From the NCBI GenBank assembly GCA_012033055.1, contig JAAUPR010000001.1:1-55600 (forward strand): 55,600 nucleotides of DNA. The letters are read 5' to 3'. Origin of the DNA: Limnothrix sp. RL_2_0 (lineage in GTDB: Bacteria; Cyanobacteriota; Cyanobacteriia; Cyanobacteriales; MRBY01). The notes below the pieces were generated by a model. It did not search any database, was not told the DNA's origin, and was given only the letters and a program-made list of their open reading frames with translations. Position numbers and translations under genes: made by a program. Positions 29,104-38,236 of the stretch are shown here, piece by piece (the stretch's first letter is position 1; each line of letters starts with the position of its first letter).

Positions 29104-29135
29104 ACAAAAAAAGAGAGCTAGATGATCTGCTCTCT
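29104..29135 (-). terminator. Intrinsic terminator of the ndhAIGE operon
   Basis: On the minus strand AGAGAGC and GCTCTCT form a seven-pair stem with a ten-base loop and seven T, 43 bases after ndhE. Confidence 0.87.
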
Positions 29136-29177
29136 CTTGTAAATATGAATTTTTATTTTCTTTGGGCAAGGGTCAAA

Positions 29178-29489
29178 TTACCATTTCAGCAGGTTGAACT
29201 GCTCCATATCAATGGTGTTGCGATTACGGTAGATTGCCAAAATAATGGCAAGACCGACGGCGGCTTCTGCAGCAGCAACGGTTAAAACGAACACGGTAAA
29301 TATTTGACCTTTAATTTCGCCGGGATCTAAAAAATTGGAAAATCCCATGAAATTAAGGTTTACAGAGTTGAGCAGAAGTTCGATAGACATGAGAACCCTA
29401 ACGGCATTACGGCTAGTGACTAGGCCATAGATGCCAATGCAAAAGAGGGCTGCGGCGAGGACAAGGATATATTCAAGTTGAATTTGCAT
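29178..29489 (-). CDS. ndhE: NAD(P)H-quinone oxidoreductase subunit 4L
   Basis: 103 residues, three membrane helices, a NuoK relative. LYIL-type start [20 protein letters not shown], then [19 protein letters not shown] (with the conserved Glu of the proton channel) and [19 protein letters not shown] (with a second conserved Glu). It is part of the membrane arm of NDH-1, which works in respiration and cyclic electron flow in the thylakoid. It starts 15 bp after ndhG, and the operon ends in a terminator. Confidence 0.96.
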   Translation of the reverse strand: MQIQLEYILVLAAALFCIGIYGLVTSRNAVRVLMSIELLLNSVNLNFMGFSNFLDPGEIKGQIFTVFVLTVAAAEAAVGLAIILAIYRNRNTIDMEQFNLLKW

Positions 29490-29504
29490 TGTGGTCGAGC
29501 GGGA

Positions 29505-30119
29505 TTAGTTTTGTTCGGTTTTGGGGCTAGCGGATGTCAGTTCACGGGGGCGTTCAGGCAGTTGAAGTCCGGTGCTACCAGATTCGGTGTCGTTAATTTC
29601 GGGAATGATATCGCGTCTAGCTAAGACGATCGCCCCGATCATTGCAATCAGGAGTAAGACGGAGGCTAATTCGAAGGGCAGTAGAAAATCGCTAAAGAAA
29701 TGTTTGGCGATCGCCACCACAGAGTTACCCACAGCCGCCGGAGAAACCGTCGATAATTTCCACGGCGTAATGAGCACCATCGTACCCAATAGCGCAAATA
29801 GACCACCACAAACCAAAGCCGTAGAACCCTGACGTAACCAGCGGCGAGGCACTTGGCTATAATCCTCCTGCTTATTCACCAACATAATGGCGAACAAGAT
29901 GAGTACGTTAATGGCTCCTACATAAACCAAGATCTGGGCAGCAGCCACAAAATCGGCATTAAGCAAAATATAAAAGCCAGAGATGCTGATGAAGACTCCC
30001 CCCAGAAGAAAAGCCGAGTAAACGATGTTATCAAACAGCACAACTCCGAGAGCCGAAGCCACCATCATCACCGCAAGGATGATAAACGAAACAATCTGAA
30101 CGCCTTCTGCTAAATTCAC
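29505..30119 (-). CDS. ndhG: NAD(P)H-quinone oxidoreductase subunit 6
   Basis: 204 residues, a NuoJ relative with five membrane helices (VQIVSFIILAVMMVASALGV, IVYSAFLLGGVFISISGFYI and others). The conserved phrase ILVYVGAINVLILFAIMLVN is the third helix with the pi-bulge region. A polar C-terminal tail faces the cytoplasm. It is located 49 bp after ndhI and 15 bp before ndhE. Confidence 0.96.
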   Translation of the reverse strand: MNLAEGVQIVSFIILAVMMVASALGVVLFDNIVYSAFLLGGVFISISGFYILLNADFVAAAQILVYVGAINVLILFAIMLVNKQEDYSQVPRRWLRQGSTALVCGGLFALLGTMVLITPWKLSTVSPAAVGNSVVAIAKHFFSDFLLPFELASVLLLIAMIGAIVLARRDIIPEINDTESGSTGLQLPERPRELTSASPKTEQN

Positions 30120-30168
30120 TTTCTAATTAAACTCCTACTGAATACACACCGTATCGTTGCGATGAAAC

Positions 30169-30783
30169 CTAAGCTTTTTCGGCTTCTTCTTTAGGCTGTT
30201 CCGCCTTGAGTCGCTCAAGAATATCTTCGGGATGCTCACCCGCTCGCTGCGACCCTTTCGGCAAATCGTGGGGATCCATCACACCATTAGGTAAATAACC
30301 CAATTCGCGCAACGGTGTCACCATCGGATCTTGGGTCACCTTATAAGGCAAACGACCAAGGGCCACATTGTCGTAATTCAAGTCATGGCGATCGTAAGTA
30401 GCTAACTCGTATTCTTCCGTCATTGAAAGACAATTGGTGGGGCAATACTCCACACAGTTACCACAGAAAATACAGACACCAAAATCAATACTGTAATGTT
30501 TGAGAGTTTTCTTTTTCGTGCTCTTATCAAACTCCCAATCCACGACAGGCAGATTAATCGGACAGACTCGAACACAAACTTCACAGGCAATACATTTATC
30601 AAACTCATAATGAATTCTGCCCCGAAAACGCTCGGATGGAATGAGTTTTTCGTAGGGATATTGGACAGTAACCGGACGGCGACGCATATGGTCAAAGGTC
30701 ACAGATAAACCTTGCCCAATATATTTGGCAGCCTGCGCAACTTCCTTTGTATAGTCGCCAACTTGTTTGAGGATTTTAAACAT
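30169..30783 (-). CDS. ndhI: NAD(P)H-quinone oxidoreductase subunit I
   Basis: 204 residues with two four-iron clusters, [12 protein letters not shown] and [12 protein letters not shown], which pass electrons towards the quinone. It starts with a family-typical [20 protein letters not shown] amphipathic helix. The tail is charged and variable ([13 protein letters not shown]). It is 45 bp after ndhA, which holds part of the quinone site. Confidence 0.97.
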   Translation of the reverse strand: MFKILKQVGDYTKEVAQAAKYIGQGLSVTFDHMRRRPVTVQYPYEKLIPSERFRGRIHYEFDKCIACEVCVRVCPINLPVVDWEFDKSTKKKTLKHYSIDFGVCIFCGNCVEYCPTNCLSMTEEYELATYDRHDLNYDNVALGRLPYKVTQDPMVTPLRELGYLPNGVMDPHDLPKGSQRAGEHPEDILERLKAEQPKEEAEKA

Positions 30784-30828
30784 TAGTTCTAATTTCTCAA
30801 GGATGAACAGAAAATGGTGGGATAAAAC

Positions 30829-31947
30829 TTAGCCGCCAAAAGCGAAAGGAAAAGCCAGTTTCAACGCAGCCGTTAGTAATAGGTTAACAAGGGCGACAGG
30901 TAATAAAAACTTCCAGCCAAAGTTAAGCAGTTGGTCAATACGAACACGGGGCAATGTCCAACGCAATAGGATGGCAATGAAAACTAAAGCATAGGCTTTC
31001 ACTAGGGTCATCGCGATACCCAAAGATGCGGTGATCACTTGGAGCCAGCTCGTTTCTGGTGGTACATCCAACCAACCGGCTAGTCGGTCGAGGGGAATCG
31101 GGAATTCCCAGCCGCCAAGATATAGGATCGAAACAATGAGGGCGGAGAGAACAAGGTTAACGTAGGAACCAACGTAGAAGAGGCCAAATTTCATGCCAGC
31201 ATATTCAGTCTGATAACCAGCAACGAGCTCTTCTTCTGCTTCTGGTAAATCAAAGGGCAAACGTTCACATTCTGCTAAGGCTGAAATCCAGAAAATCAAA
31301 AAGCCAACGGGTTGCCGCCAAATATTCCAACCTAGGATGCCGAAGCCTGCTTGCTGTTCAACGATATCGATAGTGCTCAGACTATTGGACATCATCACGA
31401 CGGCTAATACAGCTAGAGCCAAAGGGATTTCGTAACTAATTGATTGGGCTGCGGCACGGAGTCCACCGAGCAGGGAGTATTTGTTGTTAGAAGAGTAGCC
31501 CGACATTAATAGTCCGATGGGCGCAATGCTAGATAAAGAAATCCACAAAAAAATACCGACGTTCAGGTCAGTTATGACGAGGTTTTGTCCGAAGGGAACG
31601 ATGAGATAGGACAAGAACACAGGAATTACGACTAGTGCGGGACCGAGGGTAAAGAGCCAAGGATCTGTTTTTGCGGGGGTCACATCTTCTTTGAAGACGA
31701 GTTTAAGGCCATCAGCAACGGGTTGCAGCACGCCAAGGGGACCTGCATATTCTGGCCCAACACGCTGCTGGGCTGCTGCTGAGATTTTTCGCTCTAGCCA
31801 AACTACTACTAAGACTCCAACTGTGGCACCGATAATCATCAGTAACAGAGGAAGGGGCAGCCAAATTGTTCTGGCAATCTCGTGGGGTAATCCAAAAGAT
31901 TGAAGTGTTTCGATAAAGCTACCTTGGAGATCGATTCCTGAGTTCAT
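30829..31947 (-). CDS. ndhA: NAD(P)H-quinone oxidoreductase subunit 1
   Basis: 372 residues with about eight membrane helices, a NuoH relative. The loop residues [19 protein letters not shown] and [19 protein letters not shown], which form the quinone channel floor, are fully present. It is the first gene of ndhA-ndhI-ndhG-ndhE, the classical cyanobacterial and chloroplast order. A 366-bp gap separates it from the divergent DUF928 gene. Confidence 0.97.
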   Translation of the reverse strand: MNSGIDLQGSFIETLQSFGLPHEIARTIWLPLPLLLMIIGATVGVLVVVWLERKISAAAQQRVGPEYAGPLGVLQPVADGLKLVFKEDVTPAKTDPWLFTLGPALVVIPVFLSYLIVPFGQNLVITDLNVGIFLWISLSSIAPIGLLMSGYSSNNKYSLLGGLRAAAQSISYEIPLALAVLAVVMMSNSLSTIDIVEQQAGFGILGWNIWRQPVGFLIFWISALAECERLPFDLPEAEEELVAGYQTEYAGMKFGLFYVGSYVNLVLSALIVSILYLGGWEFPIPLDRLAGWLDVPPETSWLQVITASLGIAMTLVKAYALVFIAILLRWTLPRVRIDQLLNFGWKFLLPVALVNLLLTAALKLAFPFAFGG

Positions 31948-32313
31948 AGGGGTTCTTTATGTCCTGCCCGATGGATTGGGTGATGTATCGGATCAGGGAT
32001 TCCAACATGTTTACGTCATTTGGATCAGTATATCGTTGTTCTGGAAAAGTCCGTCACTTGAACGGCATAGAAAATGAGGCAAATTTGGCTGGGTTTTAAA
32101 AGAGTTTTTGAACTTATCAGGATTTACTATGATTTACCCTGAAAATGGGTAGTAGTAGTGCAAATTACTGCGATAAGTTTTCTGGGTTTGTTCGGCGGAT
32201 CCGGCCCGGTCTTTGTGGCAAATCTATTTTGTCTTGCCAGATGTGAGCCTCTAGACAAATCTTCTAGGAAACTTTTTCTGCCAATTTCTCATCTCTAAAT
32301 ATCACAGTCTTCG
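31948..32313. other. 366-bp divergent intergenic region, ndhA / DUF928
   Basis: No gene or RNA was recognised. It must hold the promoter of the ndh operon and of the DUF928 pair. HIP1 is absent here. Confidence 0.4.
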
Positions 32314-33000
32314 ATGCTGCATTGTCTTATGAACTTATTTTCGTTGGGTCAGACAACTTCCTTCGCCACTCGATTGGTTGCGGGGGGATTGGTTGGTTTT
32401 GGTTATCTTATTGCGCTGGCTCCGGGGGCGATCGCCGCATCGGTGGGGTCTTGTCTTGAAGATAGCTCGGCCTTTGGGTTTGTACCGGAGAGCAAGGTTG
32501 CCCGAAATACAGTGCATGCTTACCCCCAAGTTGTCTGGCGTCTTCCTGAAAATCAGGCAGAGAATTTACAAATTCGTGTGACGGATTTTAGTGGTCAAGA
32601 GTTGTATTTTTGGGATTATCCCCTCAGTCACGATCCGGCAGCTGAGTCACACAATTTTGGCCTAATGTCTTTACAAGTGCCTCGGACAATGGCGGTTACT
32701 CCCCTTGCTGTGGATGAAACTCAAACTTGGGAAATGACCTTGGTTTGTGATTTAGGCGATCGCCGCCAAGATCTTGTCATCAACCAAGAAATTACCCGCA
32801 TTGCCCTAGATGATGATTCAGAGGGTCAATTGAAGGCTGCCTCTAAGCTTGAGCAAATTGAATTCTATCAAAATAATGGCTTGTCCCACGATGCTCTGAG
32901 CCTATTCTTGGAGTGGGCTTCGCAACAGCCTCCCGAATCTGAAGTCATGGTTCAACAACAATGGTTAGATCTCGAGCAGAAAATGGGAATACTCAAGTAA
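32314..33000 (+). CDS. DUF928-like secreted protein, first of two
   Basis: 228 residues. A hydrophobic N-terminus (about 18-42, FATRLVAGGLVGFGYLIALAPG) followed by AIAAS looks like a signal peptide. The mature part is a beta domain (VVWRLPENQAENLQIRVTDF, ELYFWDYPL) and then a helical end (DALSLFLEWASQQPPESEV). The layout is the one seen in DUF928 proteins, but the GGTRG phrase is missing here. It is followed 41 bp later by a clearer DUF928 gene with a similar helical end; both are likely made together and exported. Confidence 0.65.
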   Translation: MLHCLMNLFSLGQTTSFATRLVAGGLVGFGYLIALAPGAIAASVGSCLEDSSAFGFVPESKVARNTVHAYPQVVWRLPENQAENLQIRVTDFSGQELYFWDYPLSHDPAAESHNFGLMSLQVPRTMAVTPLAVDETQTWEMTLVCDLGDRRQDLVINQEITRIALDDDSEGQLKAASKLEQIEFYQNNGLSHDALSLFLEWASQQPPESEVMVQQQWLDLEQKMGILK

Positions 33001-33041
33001 TAGATCAGGACAAATAGCACTACACACACCTCTTAATCGCT

Positions 33042-33806
33042 ATGACTAGCAACAAATTTGGCTTCAGAAAATCTCTAATGCCTGCATTGAGGAACACTGG
33101 ATTGGCGGCGATCGCCTGCGTGCTTTGTTCCACATCCCTCCTTGCCCAGGGCGTCCCAAAAAAGTGGGAAAGTCAGAAATATCAACCGCCCTTTAGTCTT
33201 GGTACTCCGGATAACCTATCCCAAGGAGGCACACGTTCCGGTGCAGATCAAGATCTCGGCCCTAGACTATTGCCCCTAGTTCCCCAAGATCACAACTTTG
33301 GCGTCACCACCGAAGCTTATCCTAGCTTTCTCGTGTACGTACCAGAGTTCACGAACCAACCCAACGTTGACACCCTTGAATTCTTACTCCTCGACGAAGA
33401 AGGCGCAGAAGTTTACCGTGCAAGATTTAACGTCCAATTAAACAATCAAGTACTCCGCATTGACCTTCCCAAATTTGCTGGTTTGTCGCCTCTAGAGGAA
33501 GGAAAAAACTATTTGTGGCTCCTTGAAGGATTTACTCAAGATTTCAGCTTATCCGAGACTCTATTTGCCCATGGTTGGGTGCGGCGTGTTCCCCGCAGTG
33601 AGAAACTCGTGGAGAGCTTAAATGCCAATGAAGATGTTGTAGCTCAAGCCAACGTTTATATCCGTGAGCAGATTTGGTACGATGCGATCGCCCTACTGGA
33701 AGAAGGTTTTGCAGAAGGCACAGCATCCAGTGCTGTCATTGAACAATGGGACGCACTGCTCCAATCCGCTGGAGTTACCGACGTTGCCATTCAATCAGAC
33801 AACTAA
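33042..33806 (+). CDS. DUF928 domain protein, second of two
   Basis: 254 residues. Signal peptide (AIACVLCSTSLLAQG, cleavage near LLAQ). The family stretch LSQGGTRSGADQDLGPRLLPL is at about 60-80 (shown as GGTRSGADQD), then PSFLVYVPEF and LRIDLPKFAGLSPLEEGKNY and FAHGWVRRVP. The helical end (VYIREQIWYDAIALLEE) matches the end of the first gene. DUF928 proteins in cyanobacteria are often near CHASE2-domain sensors; none is here. The function is unknown. Confidence 0.8.
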   Translation: MTSNKFGFRKSLMPALRNTGLAAIACVLCSTSLLAQGVPKKWESQKYQPPFSLGTPDNLSQGGTRSGADQDLGPRLLPLVPQDHNFGVTTEAYPSFLVYVPEFTNQPNVDTLEFLLLDEEGAEVYRARFNVQLNNQVLRIDLPKFAGLSPLEEGKNYLWLLEGFTQDFSLSETLFAHGWVRRVPRSEKLVESLNANEDVVAQANVYIREQIWYDAIALLEEGFAEGTASSAVIEQWDALLQSAGVTDVAIQSDN

Positions 33807-33873
33807 ACATTAAAACCGACTGTCGTGATGGCCTAACAACCTTTGGTTAATCACCATCAAGTTAAAACTAAAC

Positions 33874-33919
33874 AGACCCTGCAGAATTAATTGTCTTAAC
33901 GCTGTAGGGTCTTTCTGTT
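33874..33919 (+). terminator. Terminator between DUF928 pair and FHA gene
   Basis: AGACCCTGCAG and CTGTAGGGTCT form an eleven-pair stem with one G-U pair, a 17-base loop and a T-rich tail. It stands between convergent genes. Confidence 0.78.
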
Positions 33920-33945
33920 TGCTGGAATCAAGAAATTGCTTGCTC

Positions 33946-34638
33946 TTACAACTGAGCAGTCTGGAAGATGAATGTCACCTTATCTCCTTTTCCTAAAGCA
34001 ATGCGATCGCCAGACCGAAGTCGGTGACGATTGCCTACCGCCAAAGGCACATGGTTGATGTACGTGCCATTAGAACTACCTGTATCTTCAATGTAATAAA
34101 GCCCTTCCTCTAGCCGTAAATCCGCATGAACCCGCGACACCACCTCAGAGTTAGGAAAGCCTGAAACATCAATGTCCGGTGGCACAACGTCATTAGGTTT
34201 GCCAATATGTATAACCGTTAAACTATTGGGCACATTTAACGGGACATCGGTTTGGACATGGAGCAACTGTACAGATTGTGTCTGAATTGTGGTTGCCATG
34301 GGAGAGGAAGCCGTAGTTGGTTTCGCCATCGCAACAGTCGGTTCAGCTGACGGACTGATTGACGCCTCACCAGTAGACGAGTTTAAGGCTGCTGTTGGTT
34401 CTTCCTCAAAGCCTAGCTCTGGGCTCGAACTAGAAGTGGGGACGACAGTGGACGGCACTGCCGCTGGTGCGGTGTTTGCTTTGAGGTTAAAGCCACATTG
34501 CCCACAGAAAGTTGCATTTTCTTGTACCGATGCCCCACATTGCGGGCAAGCTGTTGACAGCGGCAGAGGTGTGTAGCAGGCTTCGCACTGCACTGCGCCA
34601 TCAGGGTTTTGGTGATTACAATTGGGGCAACTAATCAT
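33946..34638 (-). CDS. Zinc-ribbon and FHA domain protein
   Basis: 230 residues. Two zinc ribbons are at the start: CPNCNHQNPDGAVQCEAC and CPQCGASVQENATFCGQC. A Ser/Thr/Pro/Ala linker (about 55-120) leads to an FHA domain (about 140-230) with SEVVSRVHADL and DTGSSNGTYINHVPL, the motif set that binds phosphothreonine. It is probably a cytoplasmic adaptor reading Ser/Thr kinase output. No kinase is in the window. Confidence 0.88.
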   Translation of the reverse strand: MISCPNCNHQNPDGAVQCEACYTPLPLSTACPQCGASVQENATFCGQCGFNLKANTAPAAVPSTVVPTSSSSPELGFEEEPTAALNSSTGEASISPSAEPTVAMAKPTTASSPMATTIQTQSVQLLHVQTDVPLNVPNSLTVIHIGKPNDVVPPDIDVSGFPNSEVVSRVHADLRLEEGLYYIEDTGSSNGTYINHVPLAVGNRHRLRSGDRIALGKGDKVTFIFQTAQL

Positions 34639-34776
34639 GGCTACGTTTCGCGCGGATAGAGAATCAATTATTGTGAGAGACTTTGATTTGCGCCGTTCTC
34701 CAACAAATTTTATCTTGATTCTTCCATTGTGACGCGGGTCTCTGGCTTTCTGTGGGTGAATTCTCGCTGTATCTGT

Positions 34777-35525
34777 TTATTCCTTCAGTGATTTGCTGGT
34801 ATCTGGAGAAAGTTTTGCCCCGGCCTCGGCATCGAGTATCCACCATAATGAGCCGGTATCTGGGGTGATGAGTTTGCTGGGATAGGCTTTGGGGTCAATG
34901 TCTTCGTGGAAAATCTTTTGTAAGGGTTCTTGTTTATTGGTTCCAGCAATAAGAAACAGGATATTTTGGGCGGCGTTAATTAAGGGAACGGTGAAGGTTA
35001 TTCTGGGTTCGCCTTGTTTTTCGCCCACTGTAACGAGGCGATCGCCCACATCAAGGGCTGGTGTAAAGGGAAATAAAGACGCAGTATGCCCGTCATCGCC
35101 CATACCCAGTAGCACAATGTCGAATTTTGGCATTTGTCCGGCAGTCACTTGGAAAAATCCGTTAGTTCTTGGTTATGGGTCGCCGCATCAGTGGCTGGAT
35201 CGTTGGCGAAAGTGGGCATTGGGTGAATGTTGGCACTAGGGATATCAATGTGGTTTAACCATGCTTCCCGAGCCATTTTTTCATTGCTATCGGGATGATC
35301 TGGCGCAACATAACGCTCATCGCCCCAAAAAACATGGATTTTTTCCCAAGGCAAATTTTGTTTCGATAATTTTTCGTAAAGGGGTTTTGGAGTGCTCCCC
35401 CCTGCTAATGCAATCGTGCAACGTCCTCGCTTGGCGATCGCCTCCTCCATACGACTCAGCACAATTTTGAGCGCCCGTTTAACCAATTCAGGCTTATCAT
35501 CCAAGATTTCTAGAAATTTTGTCAT
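34777..35525 (-). CDS. pgl: 6-phosphogluconolactonase, reading frame broken by a one-base deletion
   Basis: It hydrolyses 6-phosphogluconolactone in the oxidative pentose phosphate pathway. The first part (35525-35145) has IALAGGSTPKPLYEKLS and HVFWGDERYVAPDHPDSN, the two phosphate-binding blocks. The frame then ends early in DFSK. One T is missing from a run at 35153-35157; restoring it gives ELTDFFQVTAGQMPKFD and joins the rest (to 34777), with DIVLLGMGDDGHTASLFP, the third block. Repaired, it has about 249 residues. Homopolymer sequencing error is likely. Confidence 0.9.
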
Positions 35526-35633
35526 AAACTTTACAGAAGAACTTTACAGAAGGCCAACATTGCCCCCTAAAATAGCTTTACCTAACATTCTAGTTGTGAC
35601 GCCATCAACCCCTCATCCACCGATACATAAAGT

Positions 35634-36467
35634 ATGAATAGTGCCCGTCTTGCCTCCCTAACCTCCCTCAGCCTCAAAGTGCTTGGAGGAGTCCTTATTT
35701 TTTCCTCCCTAGTGGATTATTCTTTGGCTGCATTTCCACTGATGCCCCTAGAGGATGCTTGGCAAATTAATTTTACGAACCAAGTGGTAAGTCGAGGTGA
35801 GAACCCAATGTTTGGGATCATGGCCTTGATGTTGGCGGCTTGGCTTGACTTTAACGAAAAAAAAACAGTCACTTTCAAACCTGCGATTACGGACGTACGT
35901 TTTTTAAGCTTTATTTTTTCTTCTGTGCTCGGTGTGATTTTTCTATTGCTCATTCCATTGCATCTCGACAATCTCCAGCAAATCCGTGACGAAGCTATTT
36001 CCCAGATTGAACAGCAAACTCAGCAGCAAGAACAGCAGGTTCAAGCACAATTTAACGAACTTCAGGCTCTGGCTCAAAGTCCCGAAGCAAAACAGCAACT
36101 AGACGAACAACTTAAGGCTATTGATGAAGCCCTCAATAGTGGCCAAGTGCCGCCCCAGCAGCTTGCACAGGTTGAAGCGCGTAAGCAAGAATTGGCTAAT
36201 TTCCAACGTTTTGCAAATGACCCCAATGCTTTAAATGCCCGCCTAGAAGAGCTTCGGGCTCAAGTGGAACAAAATCGCGCAGAACAGCAACAGCAAGCAG
36301 AAAATACGGTCTTAAAAGAAGCGACTCAGATTGGTCTACGGAGTTTGATTCTCGGTATTGGGTACCTGATTTTGGGTTGGTTCGGTCTACAGAATATATT
36401 CGCTGCTGGCAGTGGTGATAACCGCGAGGATATTGTGCCAGTGGTTCCTCCATCTGTCGAGGAATAG
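35634..36467 (+). CDS. HpsJ-like membrane protein with long coiled coil
   Basis: 277 residues. Two N-terminal membrane segments (about 12-32 LSLKVLGGVLIFSSLVDYS and about 58-72), one at about 92-108, then a long Gln/Glu-rich coiled coil (about 115-225, QQTQQQEQQVQAQFNEL) and a final membrane segment (LILGIGYLILGWFGL). The layout resembles HpsJ proteins of cyanobacteria, linked to polysaccharide secretion and gliding. The assignment is from memory and layout. Immediately downstream lies an 18-bp perfect palindrome. Confidence 0.65.
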   Translation: MNSARLASLTSLSLKVLGGVLIFSSLVDYSLAAFPLMPLEDAWQINFTNQVVSRGENPMFGIMALMLAAWLDFNEKKTVTFKPAITDVRFLSFIFSSVLGVIFLLLIPLHLDNLQQIRDEAISQIEQQTQQQEQQVQAQFNELQALAQSPEAKQQLDEQLKAIDEALNSGQVPPQQLAQVEARKQELANFQRFANDPNALNARLEELRAQVEQNRAEQQQQAENTVLKEATQIGLRSLILGIGYLILGWFGLQNIFAAGSGDNREDIVPVVPPSVEE

Positions 36468-36478
36468 TCGCTTAATTA

Positions 36479-36496
36479 AGGGGGCGATCGCCCCCT
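36479..36496. repeat. Perfect 18-bp palindrome built on HIP1
   Basis: AGGGGGCGATCGCCCCCT is fully self-complementary and lies 11 bp after the HpsJ-like stop. As RNA it would fold only into a zero-loop hairpin, so a protein or methyltransferase site is more likely. Confidence 0.85.
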
Positions 36497-36667
36497 AGCC
36501 GACAACAAAATCTCCTACCACATTGGTTTCGCCCGAAGAATTCAGTAAAATGATAAACATCGCCCCTGACTTAACATTTCGTAACCGTGGCGATCGCCCA
36601 GCGGCTGAAAGGAAAACATCAAGACCTTTGCCGAACCATTTAACCCACTAACCCAAGCAGTCTTACC

Positions 36668-37435
36668 GTGTTAGAACGCCTGAAGCAAGATTTAAAGAGC
36701 GATTTAATTGCGGGGTTACTCGTTGTCATTCCCCTCGCGACCACCATCTGGTTGACCATTACGATCGCCGCGTGGGTCATTAATTTTCTAACGCAAGTGC
36801 CCAAGCAGATTAATCCATTTGATGGCCTCGACCCGATCCTGACCAATGCCCTCAACATCTCCGTAGGCATTACTGTTCCCTTGACTTTTATCCTCGTTAT
36901 TGGCTTGATGGCCAGGAACTTTGCCGGACGTTGGTTATTGGACGTTGGCGAACAAATCTTGCAAGGCATTCCCCTCGCTGGCGCGATTTACAAAACCCTT
37001 AAGCAGATTCTCGAAACATTACTGCAAGATTCCCAAAGCCGTTTTCGTCGTGTCGTGATGGTAGAATACCCTCGCAAAGGAGTCTGGACATTAGGTTTTG
37101 TCACAGGCTCTGTCGGAATGCAGATGCAATCTCATATTGCAGAACCACTATTAAGCGTCTTTATTCCAACAACTCCCAACCCAACCTCCGGCTGGTATGC
37201 CATGGTTCCTGAAGACGAAGTAATCAATATCAGCATGTCTATTGAAGATGCCTTCAAAGTACTTATTTCTGGCGGCATCGTTAATCCAGAAGACAAAGAC
37301 ATAGAACGTAAATCACCCCGAGCCGGTATTCCCCTCAACTTACCCCGCCGCAAAAAATCCGTAACTTTGGAAAGTTCTATGGAAGAATTGGGAGATGCAC
37401 AAGCCGAAATGGTGTCTGTGGAGAAAGAAGTTTAG
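36668..37435 (+). CDS. DUF502 family membrane protein
   Basis: 255 residues starting at GTG. Two membrane segments (IAGLLVVIPLATTIWLTITI and ISVGITVPLTFILVIGLMA) are followed by the family signature IPLAGAIYKTLKQILETL and a soluble part (FRRVVMVEYPRKGVWTLGF, TPNPTSGWYAMVP). Plant and bacterial relatives are often called LIKE-COV. The function is unknown. It is 73 bp before nusB and on the same strand. Confidence 0.85.
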   Translation: MLERLKQDLKSDLIAGLLVVIPLATTIWLTITIAAWVINFLTQVPKQINPFDGLDPILTNALNISVGITVPLTFILVIGLMARNFAGRWLLDVGEQILQGIPLAGAIYKTLKQILETLLQDSQSRFRRVVMVEYPRKGVWTLGFVTGSVGMQMQSHIAEPLLSVFIPTTPNPTSGWYAMVPEDEVINISMSIEDAFKVLISGGIVNPEDKDIERKSPRAGIPLNLPRRKKSVTLESSMEELGDAQAEMVSVEKEV

Positions 37436-37508
37436 ACAGCGCATCCATTTTCCTGAATTTGTTTAGAACCGTTATAAATATCGTTATAAATACCGAGTCT
37501 TTTTGATT

Positions 37509-38156
37509 ATGCCCGCCCGAAAACAGCCCCGTAGTGTTGCTCGTGAGATTGCTCTCCTCAGCTTAAGTCAAGTCAAAGGTAGTCCCGAGAAGTTGGAGAA
37601 AGTTGAACTTGATCAGCTTATGCTAGCGGCTGTGCGTACCCTTAGTGCAGAAATTAACGATATTTTAGAATCCGCTTCTAGCGAGGTTACGAAGGCAGAG
37701 GATAAACTCCTGAAAAGTGAAACCCAAGCGATTAACCTCAAGAGTGCCCAAGCGATGACAACAGAATCTCTGGAACTTGCGCGCAATGCGATTAATCGTT
37801 TAGGCCATGCCGTCGAGCTCCCAGAATTTTTACAAATCACAAGCCAACATGAGGTTCGGGATTATGCATTGCAGATTATCGCAACGATTCGCCGACGTAA
37901 TGATGAGATCAAAGATGTGATTTCAGAGTCTCTGGTGGATTGGCAGTACCATCGTCTCCCTCGCTTAGATAGAGATATCCTTCGCATTGCAGTGACGGAA
38001 ATCTTGTTTCTGGAGATTCCCTATCGGGTCGCCATCAACGAGGCTGTAGAGCTGGCTAAACGCTATTCTGACGAGGATGGTCACCGCTTTATCAATGGGG
38101 TTTTGCGCCGAATAACGGACAAAATTCGTATTGACGATCGCCAAGCCCAAGTGTAA
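37509..38156 (+). CDS. nusB: Transcription antitermination factor NusB
   Basis: 215 residues from the ATG before [16 protein letters not shown]; an upstream TTG two codons earlier is less likely. NusB with NusE supports rRNA transcription. The start [19 protein letters not shown] and the end ([41 protein letters not shown]) are the NusB fold. Between them lies an insert of about 60 residues (about 25-90), normal in cyanobacterial NusB and absent from E. coli. It ends next to a large hairpin. Confidence 0.93.
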   Translation: MPARKQPRSVAREIALLSLSQVKGSPEKLEKVELDQLMLAAVRTLSAEINDILESASSEVTKAEDKLLKSETQAINLKSAQAMTTESLELARNAINRLGHAVELPEFLQITSQHEVRDYALQIIATIRRRNDEIKDVISESLVDWQYHRLPRLDRDILRIAVTEILFLEIPYRVAINEAVELAKRYSDEDGHRFINGVLRRITDKIRIDDRQAQV

Positions 38157-38188
38157 TTGCGCCTATCTAAATAATTTAGTAATTAGTA

Positions 38189-38236
38189 AAATCCCTTTAA
38201 TCTGGCTTCTACAAAAAAACCAGACTAGAGGGATTT
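38189..38236. terminator. Large hairpin between nusB and the CPP1-like gene
   Basis: AAATCCCTTTAATCTGG and CCAGACTAGAGGGATTT pair over 17 positions with one mismatch and one G-U. The loop holds a run of A (T on the minus strand). The right arm reaches the stop codon of the CPP1-like gene. No T run follows it on the plus strand; TTTT follows on the minus strand. Confidence 0.5.
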
